This document shows positions 16,953 to 24,159 of a stretch of 64,000 nt of DNA, piece after piece. Each line of letters starts with the position of its first letter. The stretch's first letter is position 1. The notes beneath the pieces were generated by a model, which ran no database searches, was not told the DNA's origin, and was given only the letters and a program-made list of their open reading frames with translations. The position numbers and the translations under genes are program-made. Origin of the DNA: Mycolicibacterium sp. MU0053 (GTDB lineage Bacteria; Actinomycetota; Actinomycetes; Mycobacteriales; Mycobacteriaceae); the NCBI RefSeq assembly GCF_963378095.1, contig NZ_OY726397.1, forward strand, positions 3,720,001 to 3,784,000. Direction: 5' to 3'.

Positions 16953-17834
16953 ATGGAACTCCGCCATCTCCGGTACTTCCGCGCGGTCGCCGAGGAACTG
17001 CACTTCGGGCGCGCCGCGCAGCGCCTGCACATCGCCCAGCCCCCGCTGTCTCAGCAGATCCGGGCGCTCGAGAACGAACTCGGCGTCGCGCTGCTGGTGC
17101 GCACCACCCGCACAGTCGAACTCACGCCGGCCGGTGCCGCCTACCTACGCCGGGTCGTGCGCATCCTCGATGCCGTCGACGACGCCGGCGAACTCGCGCG
17201 CCGCATCGCCGGCGGCACCGAGGGCCAACTGGCCATCGGCTGCGTGGGCTCGGCCACCTATTCGCTGCTCCCCCGGCTGGTCCGGGCCCTGGGCGAGGCC
17301 CTGCCCGGCGTGGAGGTCAGCGTGCGCGGCGAGATGCTGGCCCCGGCGCAGCTGGCGGCCCTGGCCGGCGGCGAGATCGACCTGGCGCTGCTGCGGCCGC
17401 CCGTGCAGCATCCCGGGGTGGTGACCGAGGTGGTGCGTCGGGACCGGCTCCTGGTCGCGCTGCCGGCGGGTCACCGGCTGGCCGACCGCACCGAGTTGCA
17501 GGTCGCGGATCTGCGCGATGAGGAGTTCGTGGCCCACGCCGGACACGGCCGCTCGGTGATGGGCAGCGTGCTGACCGCGATCTGCGCCGACGCGGGGTTC
17601 GTCCCGCGGGTGCGGCACGAGGTGATGGAGACCTCGACGCTGGTGACGCTCGTGGCCGCCGGTCTCGGCGCCGCCGTGGTGCCCGATCCGACGGCGGCCC
17701 TCGACATCGCGGGGGTGCGGTATCTCCCGCTGAGTCCGGCCAGCCTCGGCGTCGACCTGGTGGCCGCGCGGCTGACCGCCGAGCCGTCGGCGCTCATCGA
17801 CCGGGTGCTGGCGGTGTTGCGCTCGATCGCCTGA
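16953..17834 (+). CDS. LysR-type regulator of the pca genes
   Basis: This 293-residue LysR protein begins MELRHLRYFRAVAEEL, with a helix-turn-helix (HIAQPPLSQQIRALE) and a C-terminal effector domain. It is similar along its length to the regulator at 4521-5411 (shared ELRHLRYF, TTR-V-LT-AG, LLRPP blocks), so the two are probably paralogues from a duplication. It is divergent from pcaF and most likely activates pcaF-pcaD-pcaI-pcaJ in response to a pathway intermediate. It is the last gene of the aromatic island before the conserved backbone resumes. Confidence 0.9.
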   Translation: MELRHLRYFRAVAEELHFGRAAQRLHIAQPPLSQQIRALENELGVALLVRTTRTVELTPAGAAYLRRVVRILDAVDDAGELARRIAGGTEGQLAIGCVGSATYSLLPRLVRALGEALPGVEVSVRGEMLAPAQLAALAGGEIDLALLRPPVQHPGVVTEVVRRDRLLVALPAGHRLADRTELQVADLRDEEFVAHAGHGRSVMGSVLTAICADAGFVPRVRHEVMETSTLVTLVAAGLGAAVVPDPTAALDIAGVRYLPLSPASLGVDLVAARLTAEPSALIDRVLAVLRSIA

Positions 17835-17941
17835 GCCCGCGACCGCCGCCCATTTCCCGCGAAGGTGCGCGTCCCCGCGTGACACGCCGCGAAAATCCCG
17901 TGGTTTGCGCCCGCTCGCGCCGGACGGCAGCTGAGCACGTT

Positions 17942-17957
17942 GGGGCGCCGGCGCCCC
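17942..17957. repeat. Perfect 16-bp GC palindrome
   Basis: GGGGCGCC followed directly by GGCGCCCC lies 15 bp before the start of the lipid-kinase gene, in the 138-bp gap after the second lysR. It could be an operator or part of a terminator for lysR, but it has no T-run. Confidence 0.4.
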
Positions 17958-17972
17958 GTAGGCTGATTGCTC

Positions 17973-18956
17973 GTGCGTGCCGTGCTCATCGTGAACCCCA
18001 ATGCCACCTCGACCACGGCGGCGGGCCGCGACCTGTTGGCCCATGCCCTCGAGAGCCGGGTGCGGCTGACCGTCGAACACACCAACCATCCCGGGCACGC
18101 CACCGAGATCGCCGCCGCGGCCGCGGCCGACGGCGTCGACGTGGTGATCGTGCACGGCGGCGACGGCACGGTGAACGAGGTGGTCAACGGCCTGCTCGGC
18201 GAGCCCGGCCGGCGCAGCCTGACGCCGGCGCCCGCGGTCGCGGTGGTACCCGGCGGGTCGGCCAACGTCTTCGCCCGCTCACTGGGCATCTCGCCGGATC
18301 CCATCGAGGCCACCAACCTGCTCGTCGACCTCCTCGGCTCCCGGGGCCCGAAACGGGACTGGCGACGCATCGGGCTGATGGACTGCGGGGAGCGGTGGGC
18401 GGTGTTCACCGCGGGCATCGGGGTCGACGGCGAAGTGGTGGCCGCGGTGGAGTCGCATCGCAATCGCGGCCGCAAACACAAGGGCGTCACGGCATCCCGC
18501 TATATCCGGGTCGCGGTGCCCGCGGTGCTGCGCAGCGCCCGTCGCGAGCCCCGGCTCACGCTGCAGCTGCCGGACCGGGATCCCGTCACGGGGGTGCATT
18601 TCGTGTTCGTGTCGAATTCGAGTCCGTGGACCTATGCCAACACCCGGCCGATCTGGACCAACCCGGACACCCGCTTCGAGACCGGCCTCGGCGTGTTCGC
18701 CACCACGAGCATGAGCATCTGGCGCAATCTCGGCCTGGTGCGGCAGATGGTGGCCAAGCGACCAAAGCTGTCCGCGAAGCATCTGATTCGCTGCGATGAC
18801 GTCGATTGGGTGCAGGTGACCAGCGACACGCCCGTCGCCACGCAAATTGACGGAGATTACATCGGTGAGCGGGAATCCCTGACCTTCAGATCGGTCCCCG
18901 ACGCGCTGGACGTCGTCGCTCCGCTCCCAAATAACGCTCCTACCTGCAATAACTGA
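17973..18956 (+). CDS. Diacylglycerol kinase-like lipid kinase
   Basis: This 327-residue protein of the DAGK catalytic family (YegS/LCB5 group) starts at the GTG giving MRAVLIVNPNATST, the family's usual beginning; a TTG two codons earlier is an alternative. The nucleotide-binding motif GGDGTVNEVVNGL lies near residues 60-72, and the second glycine motif VVPGGSANVFARSLG near 90-104. Substrates in this family are diacylglycerol, phosphatidylglycerol or sphingoid-like lipids; which one applies here is not visible. It occupies the Rv3218 position. Confidence 0.88.
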   Translation: MRAVLIVNPNATSTTAAGRDLLAHALESRVRLTVEHTNHPGHATEIAAAAAADGVDVVIVHGGDGTVNEVVNGLLGEPGRRSLTPAPAVAVVPGGSANVFARSLGISPDPIEATNLLVDLLGSRGPKRDWRRIGLMDCGERWAVFTAGIGVDGEVVAAVESHRNRGRKHKGVTASRYIRVAVPAVLRSARREPRLTLQLPDRDPVTGVHFVFVSNSSPWTYANTRPIWTNPDTRFETGLGVFATTSMSIWRNLGLVRQMVAKRPKLSAKHLIRCDDVDWVQVTSDTPVATQIDGDYIGERESLTFRSVPDALDVVAPLPNNAPTCNN

Positions 18957-19034
18957 GGTTAGGTCGAAATTTTCGGGCGCATCTGGGTTTGAGTGTAGTA
19001 CAACGGGGTAACCGGTTCGTCGACTGCCCCCGGT

Positions 19035-19050
19035 AGTGACATTGACCACG
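19035..19050. promoter_or_regulatory. Possible cAMP receptor protein (CRP) site upstream of whiB1
   Basis: AGTGA-CATTGA-CCACG resembles the mycobacterial CRP consensus TGTGA-N6-TCACA (four and three of five matches in the half-sites). It lies about 140 bp before the whiB1 start. whiB1 is known to be CRP-controlled in M. tuberculosis. The remaining leader (18957-19188) is AT-richer and holds a TATTAAT stretch near 19143-19149. Confidence 0.45.
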
Positions 19051-19188
19051 TGTTAACTGAGTTCTATTGACATCTGTTCAGCCTCTGGAACTATCAGATG
19101 CAACAGTGCAGAAACATTCGGTGCACGTGTTAACCCGGAGACTATTAATCGGCGCGTATTGCTGCGCGTCACAGTGAGGAGTTTTGCC

Positions 19189-19443
19189 ATGGATTGGCGG
19201 CACAAGGCGGTCTGTCGTGACGAGGATCCGGAACTGTTCTTCCCAGTGGGGAACAGCGGGCCGGCCCTCGCCCAGATTGCCGACGCGAAACTCGTCTGCA
19301 ACCGCTGCCCGGTGACCACCGAGTGCCTGAGCTGGGCGTTGGAGTCCGGCCAGGACGCCGGCGTGTGGGGCGGGATGAGCGAGGACGAGCGCCGCGCGCT
19401 CAAGCGTCGCAACGCCCGGACCCGGACTCGCACCGGCGTCTGA
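19189..19443 (+). CDS. whiB1: WhiB1, [4Fe-4S] NO-sensitive transcription factor
   Basis: This 84-residue protein has exactly the length of mycobacterial WhiB1. Cluster ligands are C9, C37, C40 and C46 (C-x27-C-x2-C-x5-C), followed by the GVWGGMSEDERR turn and a basic C-terminus (KRRNARTRTRTG) for DNA contact. WhiB1 binds the housekeeping sigma factor and loses its cluster to nitric oxide; it is essential in M. tuberculosis. The ATG at MDWRHKAVC follows a GTGAGGA ribosome-binding site. The gene is a single unit ended by a strong hairpin. Confidence 0.97.
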   Translation: MDWRHKAVCRDEDPELFFPVGNSGPALAQIADAKLVCNRCPVTTECLSWALESGQDAGVWGGMSEDERRALKRRNARTRTRTGV

Positions 19444-19454
19444 CCGAAGCATTC

Positions 19455-19490
19455 CAACTCTGGCCCCGGCAACCGCCGGGGCCAGAGTTG
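19455..19490. terminator. Strong hairpin between whiB1 and the histidine kinase
   Basis: The arms CAACTCTGGCCCCGGC and GCCGGGGCCAGAGTTG are perfect 16-bp complements around a 4-base loop. It sits between two convergent genes and can act in both directions. No clear U-run follows, as is common in mycobacteria. Confidence 0.8.
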
Positions 19491-19503
19491 TCTCTGCAGC
19501 CGG

Positions 19504-21000
19504 TTACTGCGGCAACCGCGGCCGCCGCCCGATCGGGACCCGTAACACCACGTCGGTGCCGCCGCCCGGCACATCGTGCATGTCCAATGAACCGTCGAGC
19601 TCGGCCGAGATCAGGGTCCGGACAATCTGCAGGCCGAGCCGGTCGGATTGCTCCAGGCTGAACTCCGGCGGAAGGCCGCGGCCGTCGTCGTGCACCACCA
19701 CATCGAGCCAGCGCGCCGAGCGCTGCGAGGAGATCGTCACCGAACCACGCGGAGCGCTGGTGTCGAAGGCGTGCTCGAGCGCGTTCTGCACGAGCTCGGT
19801 GATCACCATGATCAACGCAGTGGCACGGTCGGCGTCGAGCACCCCGAGCGCGCCCACCCGGGTGATCTTGATCGGGGCGTCGACGGAAGCCACGTCGTTC
19901 ATGATCGGCAGGATCCGGTCGATCACCTCGTCGAGGTTCACCTCCTCGTCCACCGACATCGACAGCGCGTCGTGCACCAGCGCGATCGAGGTGACCCGAC
20001 GGACCGATTCCATCAGCGCCTCACGGCTTTCCGCGCTGCTGCTGCGCCGGGCCTGCAGCCGCAACAACGCCGCGACCGTCTGCAGGTTGTTCTTCACCCG
20101 GTGATGAATCTCGCGGATGGTCGCGTCCTTGCTCAGCAACGCCCGGTCGCGGCGCTTGATCTCGGTCACGTCGCGGATCAGGACCGCGGCACCGGCCGCG
20201 GCACCGTGCACCACCAGCGGGATGGTGCGCAGCAGCACCGCCGCACCCCCGGCGTCGACCTCCATCCGCATGCTCGACCCGCCGGCCAGCGAGGCGCGAA
20301 TATGTTCGGCGACCTCCTGAGCCTCGAACGGATCCGAGATCAGCGGGCGGGTGATGGTGACCAGATTGCGGCCGGCCAGCTCGGCGGCCAACCCCATCCG
20401 GTGGTACGCCGACAACGCGTTGGGGCTGGCGAACACCACGGCACCGTCGCCGTCGAGCCGGATGAACCCGTCGCCCACCCGCGGGCTCGACCATGACGCG
20501 GCCAGATCGCCGACGTTCGGGAACGTGCCCTCGGAGAGCATGTGCACCAGATCGCCCGCGCAGTCGAGGTACGCGCTCTCGAGCGGACTGGACTGGCGCA
20601 GCGCGGCCAGGGCCGTCTGATGCGTCAGCACGGCCACCACGGTGTCGTGGTGTCGGACCGGGACCGCTTCCACGTTGAGCCCACTGCGATGGGTCAGCGT
20701 GGGATTGGGGTCGTCGGCGCTGCCGATCGCCCCGGAGGAGAATGCGGCGGCCACGAGCGGCAGCTGCGCCGACGACGCCGTGGTGCCGACGGCATCGGAG
20801 AGCAGGACCGTGGCCGCGGTGTTCGGCCGGCACTGCGCGACGCACACCAGTTCACCGTCGTCGCGGCGCACCCACATCAAGTAGTCGGCGAAGGACAGAT
20901 CCGCCAGTAGTTGCCACTCGCTGACCACGGCGTGCAGGTGGTCGACCGCATCGCCCGGCAGAACGGTGTGCTCGGCGAGCAGCTCACCGAGGGTCGACAT
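19504..21000 (-). CDS. pdtaS: PdtaS-type cytoplasmic sensor histidine kinase
   Basis: This 498-residue soluble kinase has no membrane segment. Residues about 1-150 form a GAF-like domain, about 165-285 a PAS domain (DGFIRLDGDGAVVFASPNA), and from about 290 a HisKA_2 dimerisation domain with H300 in IHHRVKNNLQ, followed by an HATPase domain (ELVQNALEHAF, DDGRGLP, GLQIVRTL). In M. tuberculosis the partner is the unlinked antiterminator PdtaR, controlling NO and copper responses. The gene starts 5 bp after the biotin-carrier gene, so both are likely one transcript. Confidence 0.94.
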   Translation of the reverse strand: MSTLGELLAEHTVLPGDAVDHLHAVVSEWQLLADLSFADYLMWVRRDDGELVCVAQCRPNTAATVLLSDAVGTTASSAQLPLVAAAFSSGAIGSADDPNPTLTHRSGLNVEAVPVRHHDTVVAVLTHQTALAALRQSSPLESAYLDCAGDLVHMLSEGTFPNVGDLAASWSSPRVGDGFIRLDGDGAVVFASPNALSAYHRMGLAAELAGRNLVTITRPLISDPFEAQEVAEHIRASLAGGSSMRMEVDAGGAAVLLRTIPLVVHGAAAGAAVLIRDVTEIKRRDRALLSKDATIREIHHRVKNNLQTVAALLRLQARRSSSAESREALMESVRRVTSIALVHDALSMSVDEEVNLDEVIDRILPIMNDVASVDAPIKITRVGALGVLDADRATALIMVITELVQNALEHAFDTSAPRGSVTISSQRSARWLDVVVHDDGRGLPPEFSLEQSDRLGLQIVRTLISAELDGSLDMHDVPGGGTDVVLRVPIGRRPRLPQ

Positions 21001-21005
21001 GGTGC

Positions 21006-21221
21006 CTAGCTGATGACGGCGATGAGGTGGCCCGCCTGGATGACATCGCCGACGGCGACGTTCACCTTCGTGACGGTGCCCGCGGCCTCGGCCAGCACCG
21101 GGATCTCCATCTTCATCGACTCCAGCAGCACCACGGTGTCGCCTTCACCGATCTGGTCACCCTCGTGAACCACAACTTCGAGCACGCTAGCCACGATTTC
21201 CGCGCGAACATCTTCGGCCAT
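21006..21221 (-). CDS. Biotinyl (biotin carboxyl carrier) domain protein
   Basis: This single-domain protein of 71 residues carries the biotinylation motif E-S-M-K-M (LLESMKMEI), where the Lys receives biotin. The flanking strands (VVVHEGDQIGEGDTV, VGDVIQAGHLIAV) complete the flattened beta-barrel. The start at MAEDVRAEIV gives the standard length; in-frame ATGs upstream would add an unconserved tail. It corresponds to Rv3221c. The carboxylase it serves is not encoded in the window. Confidence 0.92.
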   Translation of the reverse strand: MAEDVRAEIVASVLEVVVHEGDQIGEGDTVVLLESMKMEIPVLAEAAGTVTKVNVAVGDVIQAGHLIAVIS

Positions 21222-21436
21222 CTTCACCCCACTCATCATTCCCACGGACGCGGCGTCCACCGGCGCTACTGACGCTCTATCGAACCACAACCGGCCGCGC
21301 GGCCGCCCAACGCCTGGCCGGGGTGGACTGGGCATCCCCGGGCCCATGAGACAATGGGGGCAATGCTCGTCGGGCCCCGCCCGCTTGGGCAGCCGCAGCG
21401 TCGAGCCCTCGACGAGACCAGCACCGGAGGTATGTC

Positions 21437-21511
21437 ATGGCCAAACGTGGCCGTAAGAAGAAGGACCGCAAGCACAGCAAGGCGAACCACGGCAAGCGTC
21501 CCAACTCCTGA
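21437..21511 (+). CDS. 50S ribosomal protein bL37 (24 residues)
   Basis: This is a very short, strongly basic gene product, rich in Lys and Arg, beginning MAKRGRKKKDRKHSK and ending in GKRPNS. It matches what I recall of bL37, found in mycobacterial ribosome structures and often missed by gene finders. A perfect CCGGAGG ribosome-binding site (21424-21430) lies 6 bases before the ATG, and a strong terminator follows. It is located between the biotin-carrier and sigH-rshA genes. An overlapping ATG at 21432 is out of frame. Confidence 0.9.
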   Translation: MAKRGRKKKDRKHSKANHGKRPNS

Positions 21512-21535
21512 CGCTCGCCTGAAAAGGCAAAAAGA

Positions 21536-21570
21536 GACCGCCCGGATCCGTCGGAACCGGGCGGTCTTTT
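21536..21570. terminator. Intrinsic terminator after bL37, shared with rshA
   Basis: GACCGCCCGG pairs with CCGGGCGGTC, with an inner TCC/GGA pair, followed by TTTT on the plus strand. A run of A residues precedes it, so it can also terminate the rshA transcript from the other side. It is the clearest classical terminator in the window. Confidence 0.88.
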
Positions 21571-21576
21571 CGTGTC

Positions 21577-21876
21577 TCAGCCGCGTTCGATGGTGGTGCG
21601 GCTGATCTCGATCTGCAGCCGCTGCCGCAGCCCCTCCGGGGCCTTCTCGCCGCTGCACTTGGTGGCGATCAGCCGCTTGATGCGCTCCTCGACGCCATAG
21701 TGCCGCAGGCAGGCCGGGCAGTCGTCGAGGTGCTGCTGCAGCCGCTCCCGGGAATCGGCGGTGCACTCACCGTCGAGCAGCGTCCACACCTCGGCGATGA
21801 CCGCGGCGCAGCCGGGATGCTCGTGGTCCACCGGACCCAGCGGCGGCTGCCAGCGATCTTCTTCGTTCGAGCTCAT
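21577..21876 (-). CDS. rshA: RshA, redox-sensing zinc anti-sigma factor
   Basis: This 99-residue ZAS-family protein has the H49-x3-C53-x2-C56 zinc motif (HLDDCPAC) plus upstream C23. It holds SigH inactive until oxidation or heat releases it. The ATG overlaps the sigH stop (ATGA), the usual sigma/anti-sigma coupling. The N-terminus [18 protein letters not shown] and length agree with mycobacterial RshA. It is regulated with sigH. Confidence 0.95.
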   Translation of the reverse strand: MSSNEEDRWQPPLGPVDHEHPGCAAVIAEVWTLLDGECTADSRERLQQHLDDCPACLRHYGVEERIKRLIATKCSGEKAPEGLRQRLQIEISRTTIERG

Positions 21877-22514
21877 GACGAGACCTCCTCGGGCGCGGCG
21901 ATCTGGGTGCCGCGGATGTAGCCGCGATCCTTGGCCACTTCGGTCAACAGGTCGCGCAACTGGCGACGCCCCCGATGCAGCCGGGACATCACGGTCCCGA
22001 TCGGTGTATCCATGATCTCGGCGATCTCCTTGTAGGGGAAACCTTCGACGTCGGCATAATAAACCGCCATCCGGAAATCCTCCGGCAGCTGCTGCAGCGC
22101 TTCCTTGATCTCGGTGTCGGGCAGGGCTTCCAAAGCCTCCACCTCAGCCGATCGCAAACCGACCGACGAATGCTCGGCGTTGGCCGCCAACTGCCAGTCG
22201 GTGATCTCCTCGGTGGGGTACTCCGCCGGCCGGCGCTGCTTCTTGCGGTAGCTGTTGATGTAGGTGTTGGTCAGGATGCGGTACAACCACGCCTTGAGGT
22301 TGGTGCCCTCCCGGAAGGACCGGAATCCCGAATAGGCCTTGATCATGGTTTCCTGCAGCAGATCCTCGGCGTCGGCCGGGTTGCGGGTCATCCGCAGCGC
22401 ACCGCCGTAGAGCTGATCCACCAGCGGAATGGCGTCGCGTTCGAAGCGGGCGGTCAGTTCCGCGTCGGTTTCCTCCGGATTCGCCGTGGCGGTCTTACCG
22501 TCGATGTCGGTCAT
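21873..22514 (-). CDS. sigH: SigH, ECF sigma factor for oxidative and heat stress
   Basis: This is a 213-residue ECF sigma factor. Region 2 contains [20 protein letters not shown] and the -10-reading [13 protein letters not shown], and region 4 [24 protein letters not shown] chose the ATG at [12 protein letters not shown] because it corresponds to the M. tuberculosis start; an ATG at 22541 and a TTG at 22607 would extend it. SigH drives thioredoxin, chaperone and other stress genes. A candidate self-regulated promoter lies at 22676-22701. Confidence 0.95.
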   Translation of the reverse strand: MTDIDGKTATANPEETDAELTARFERDAIPLVDQLYGGALRMTRNPADAEDLLQETMIKAYSGFRSFREGTNLKAWLYRILTNTYINSYRKKQRRPAEYPTEEITDWQLAANAEHSSVGLRSAEVEALEALPDTEIKEALQQLPEDFRMAVYYADVEGFPYKEIAEIMDTPIGTVMSRLHRGRRQLRDLLTEVAKDRGYIRGTQIAAPEEVSS

Positions 22515-22675
22515 GGTGGTTGACAAAGTCCCTTCCGTCATCGAACGCCCGAACACCGCGGCGAGATCCGCCGAAGCCGGGGGCTCCAGGCATAACGTTG
22601 ACACCAAACTCCCCTATCCGCCCATCCTAGGGCCGCACACTGACAACCGCTCCGCACCGCGGGACTGCAAGTTCA

Positions 22676-22701
22676 AACGGTATTCGCCCGGCAGTAATTC
22701 C
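22676..22701 (-). promoter_or_regulatory. Candidate SigH-dependent promoter of sigH
   Basis: Read on the minus strand, GGAAT is followed after 17 bases by CGTT, matching the mycobacterial SigH pattern GGAA[CT]-N16-20-CGTT. It would start a transcript about 150 bases before the sigH start and so allow autoregulation. Motif-only evidence. Confidence 0.45.
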
Positions 22702-22775
22702 GCAGGGCGGCCCGCGCGGCAAAAACCCGCGGGCCGACGAGCGCGTCACCGGGTCGATCTGGCTAACCTGACGCG

Positions 22776-23267
22776 GTGGGCAGAGCGGCGACACCGGCGA
22801 TCGAGGCCCTGATCGCCGCCGGGATCGAGCACGAGGTGCTCGCCTACCGGCACGACCCGCGCAACCGCTCGTTCGGCGTCGAGGCCGCCGCCGAACTCGG
22901 CCGCGACCACGGCTTCGTCGCCGGGCAGATCTTCAAGACCCTGGTCCTGACGCTTCCTACGGGACTGGCGGTGGCGGTCCTACCGGTCCCGGCGACGCTG
23001 TCGTTGAAGGCCGCCGCGGCCGCCCTGGGGGCGCGTAAGGCCGCGCTGGCGCCGCCCGCCGAGGCCCACCGCAGCACCGGCTATGTGCTGGGCGGTATCT
23101 CCCCGCTGGGCCAGCGGACCAAGCTGCCCACCGCGATCGATTCCTCGGCGTTGAACTGGGACCGCATTCTGTGCAGCGCCGGTAAGCGCGGCCTCGATGT
23201 CGCCCTGGCCCCGCGGGACCTCATCGATCTCAGCGATGCGGTCCTCGCCGAGATCGCGGCTGGCTAA
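22776..23267 (+). CDS. ybaK: YbaK/EbsC-type Cys-tRNA(Pro) deacylase
   Basis: This 163-residue protein starts with GTG. It has the YbaK fold: the Lys of GQIFKTLVL, the glycine-rich VLGGISPLGQRTKLPT segment and the late AGKRGLDVALAP strand are the substrate pocket landmarks. Family members hydrolyse Cys mis-attached to tRNA(Pro). It is divergent from sigH and lies 9 bp before an SDR gene, suggesting co-transcription. It occupies the Rv3224A/B position and is intact here. Confidence 0.92.
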   Translation: MGRAATPAIEALIAAGIEHEVLAYRHDPRNRSFGVEAAAELGRDHGFVAGQIFKTLVLTLPTGLAVAVLPVPATLSLKAAAAALGARKAALAPPAEAHRSTGYVLGGISPLGQRTKLPTAIDSSALNWDRILCSAGKRGLDVALAPRDLIDLSDAVLAEIAAG

Positions 23268-23276
23268 AGTCGGGGC

Positions 23277-24140
23277 ATGGCTGCAGATCGCCCCCTCGCG
23301 GGCACCACGATGTTCATCTCCGGGGCCAGTCGGGGCATCGGCCTGGCCATCGCCAAGAAGGTCGCCGCCGACGGCGCCAACATCGCGCTGGTGGCCAAGA
23401 CCGCCGAACCCCATCCCAAGCTGCCGGGCACGATCTACACCGCGGCCAAGGAGATCGAGGAGGCCGGCGGCCAGGCCCTGCCGATTCTCGGCGACATCCG
23501 CGACGGCGATCTGGTGGCCGAGTCGGTGGCCAAGGCCGTCGAACAATTCGGCGGCATCGACATCTGCGTCAACAACGCCTCGGCGATCAATCTCGGCTCC
23601 ATCGAGGAGGTGCCCCTCAAGCGTTTCGATCTGATGAACGGCATCCAGGTGCGGGGCACCTACGCGGTGTCCCAGGCCTGCATCCCGCACATGAAGGGCC
23701 GGGCCAATCCGCACATTCTGACCTTGTCGCCGCCGATCCGGCTGGAATCGGAGTGGCTGCGTCCCACGCCGTACATGATGGCCAAGTTCGGGATGACGTT
23801 GTGCGCGTTGGGAATTGCCGAAGAGTTGCGGGACGCGGGCATCGCCTCGAATACGCTGTGGCCGCGCACCATGGTGGCCACCGCGGCGGTGCAGAACCTG
23901 CTCGGCGGGGAAGAATCGATGAAGCGTTCCCGCCGGCCCGAGGTGTACTCGGACGCGGCCTATGCCGTGTTGACCCGGCCGGCCCGCGAATACACCGGAC
24001 AGACGCTGCTGTGTGAGGACGTGCTGCTGGAATCCGGCGTCACTGACCTGTCGGTGTACAACAGCACCCCCGGTCCGGTCGAGCTGGGCGTGGACCTGTG
24101 GGTCGACTCCCCCAACCCGCCGGGGTACACCGGGCCGTGA
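23277..24140 (+). CDS. Short-chain dehydrogenase, HSDL2-like
   Basis: This 287-residue SDR has an N-terminal NADP-type motif SGASRGIG near residue 15, the NNASAINLGS strand, and a catalytic Y-x3-K (YMMAKFG). The unusual insertion PHPKLPGTIYTAAKEIEE after beta-2 and the SPPIRLESEWL segment place it in the hydroxysteroid dehydrogenase-like 2 / YbbO-type group that includes Rv3224. The real substrate is not known. Converges on the methyltransferase gene with a 19-bp gap. Confidence 0.87.
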   Translation: MAADRPLAGTTMFISGASRGIGLAIAKKVAADGANIALVAKTAEPHPKLPGTIYTAAKEIEEAGGQALPILGDIRDGDLVAESVAKAVEQFGGIDICVNNASAINLGSIEEVPLKRFDLMNGIQVRGTYAVSQACIPHMKGRANPHILTLSPPIRLESEWLRPTPYMMAKFGMTLCALGIAEELRDAGIASNTLWPRTMVATAAVQNLLGGEESMKRSRRPEVYSDAAYAVLTRPAREYTGQTLLCEDVLLESGVTDLSVYNSTPGPVELGVDLWVDSPNPPGYTGP

Positions 24141-24159
24141 CGGCCGGGCTCCGCGCGGC

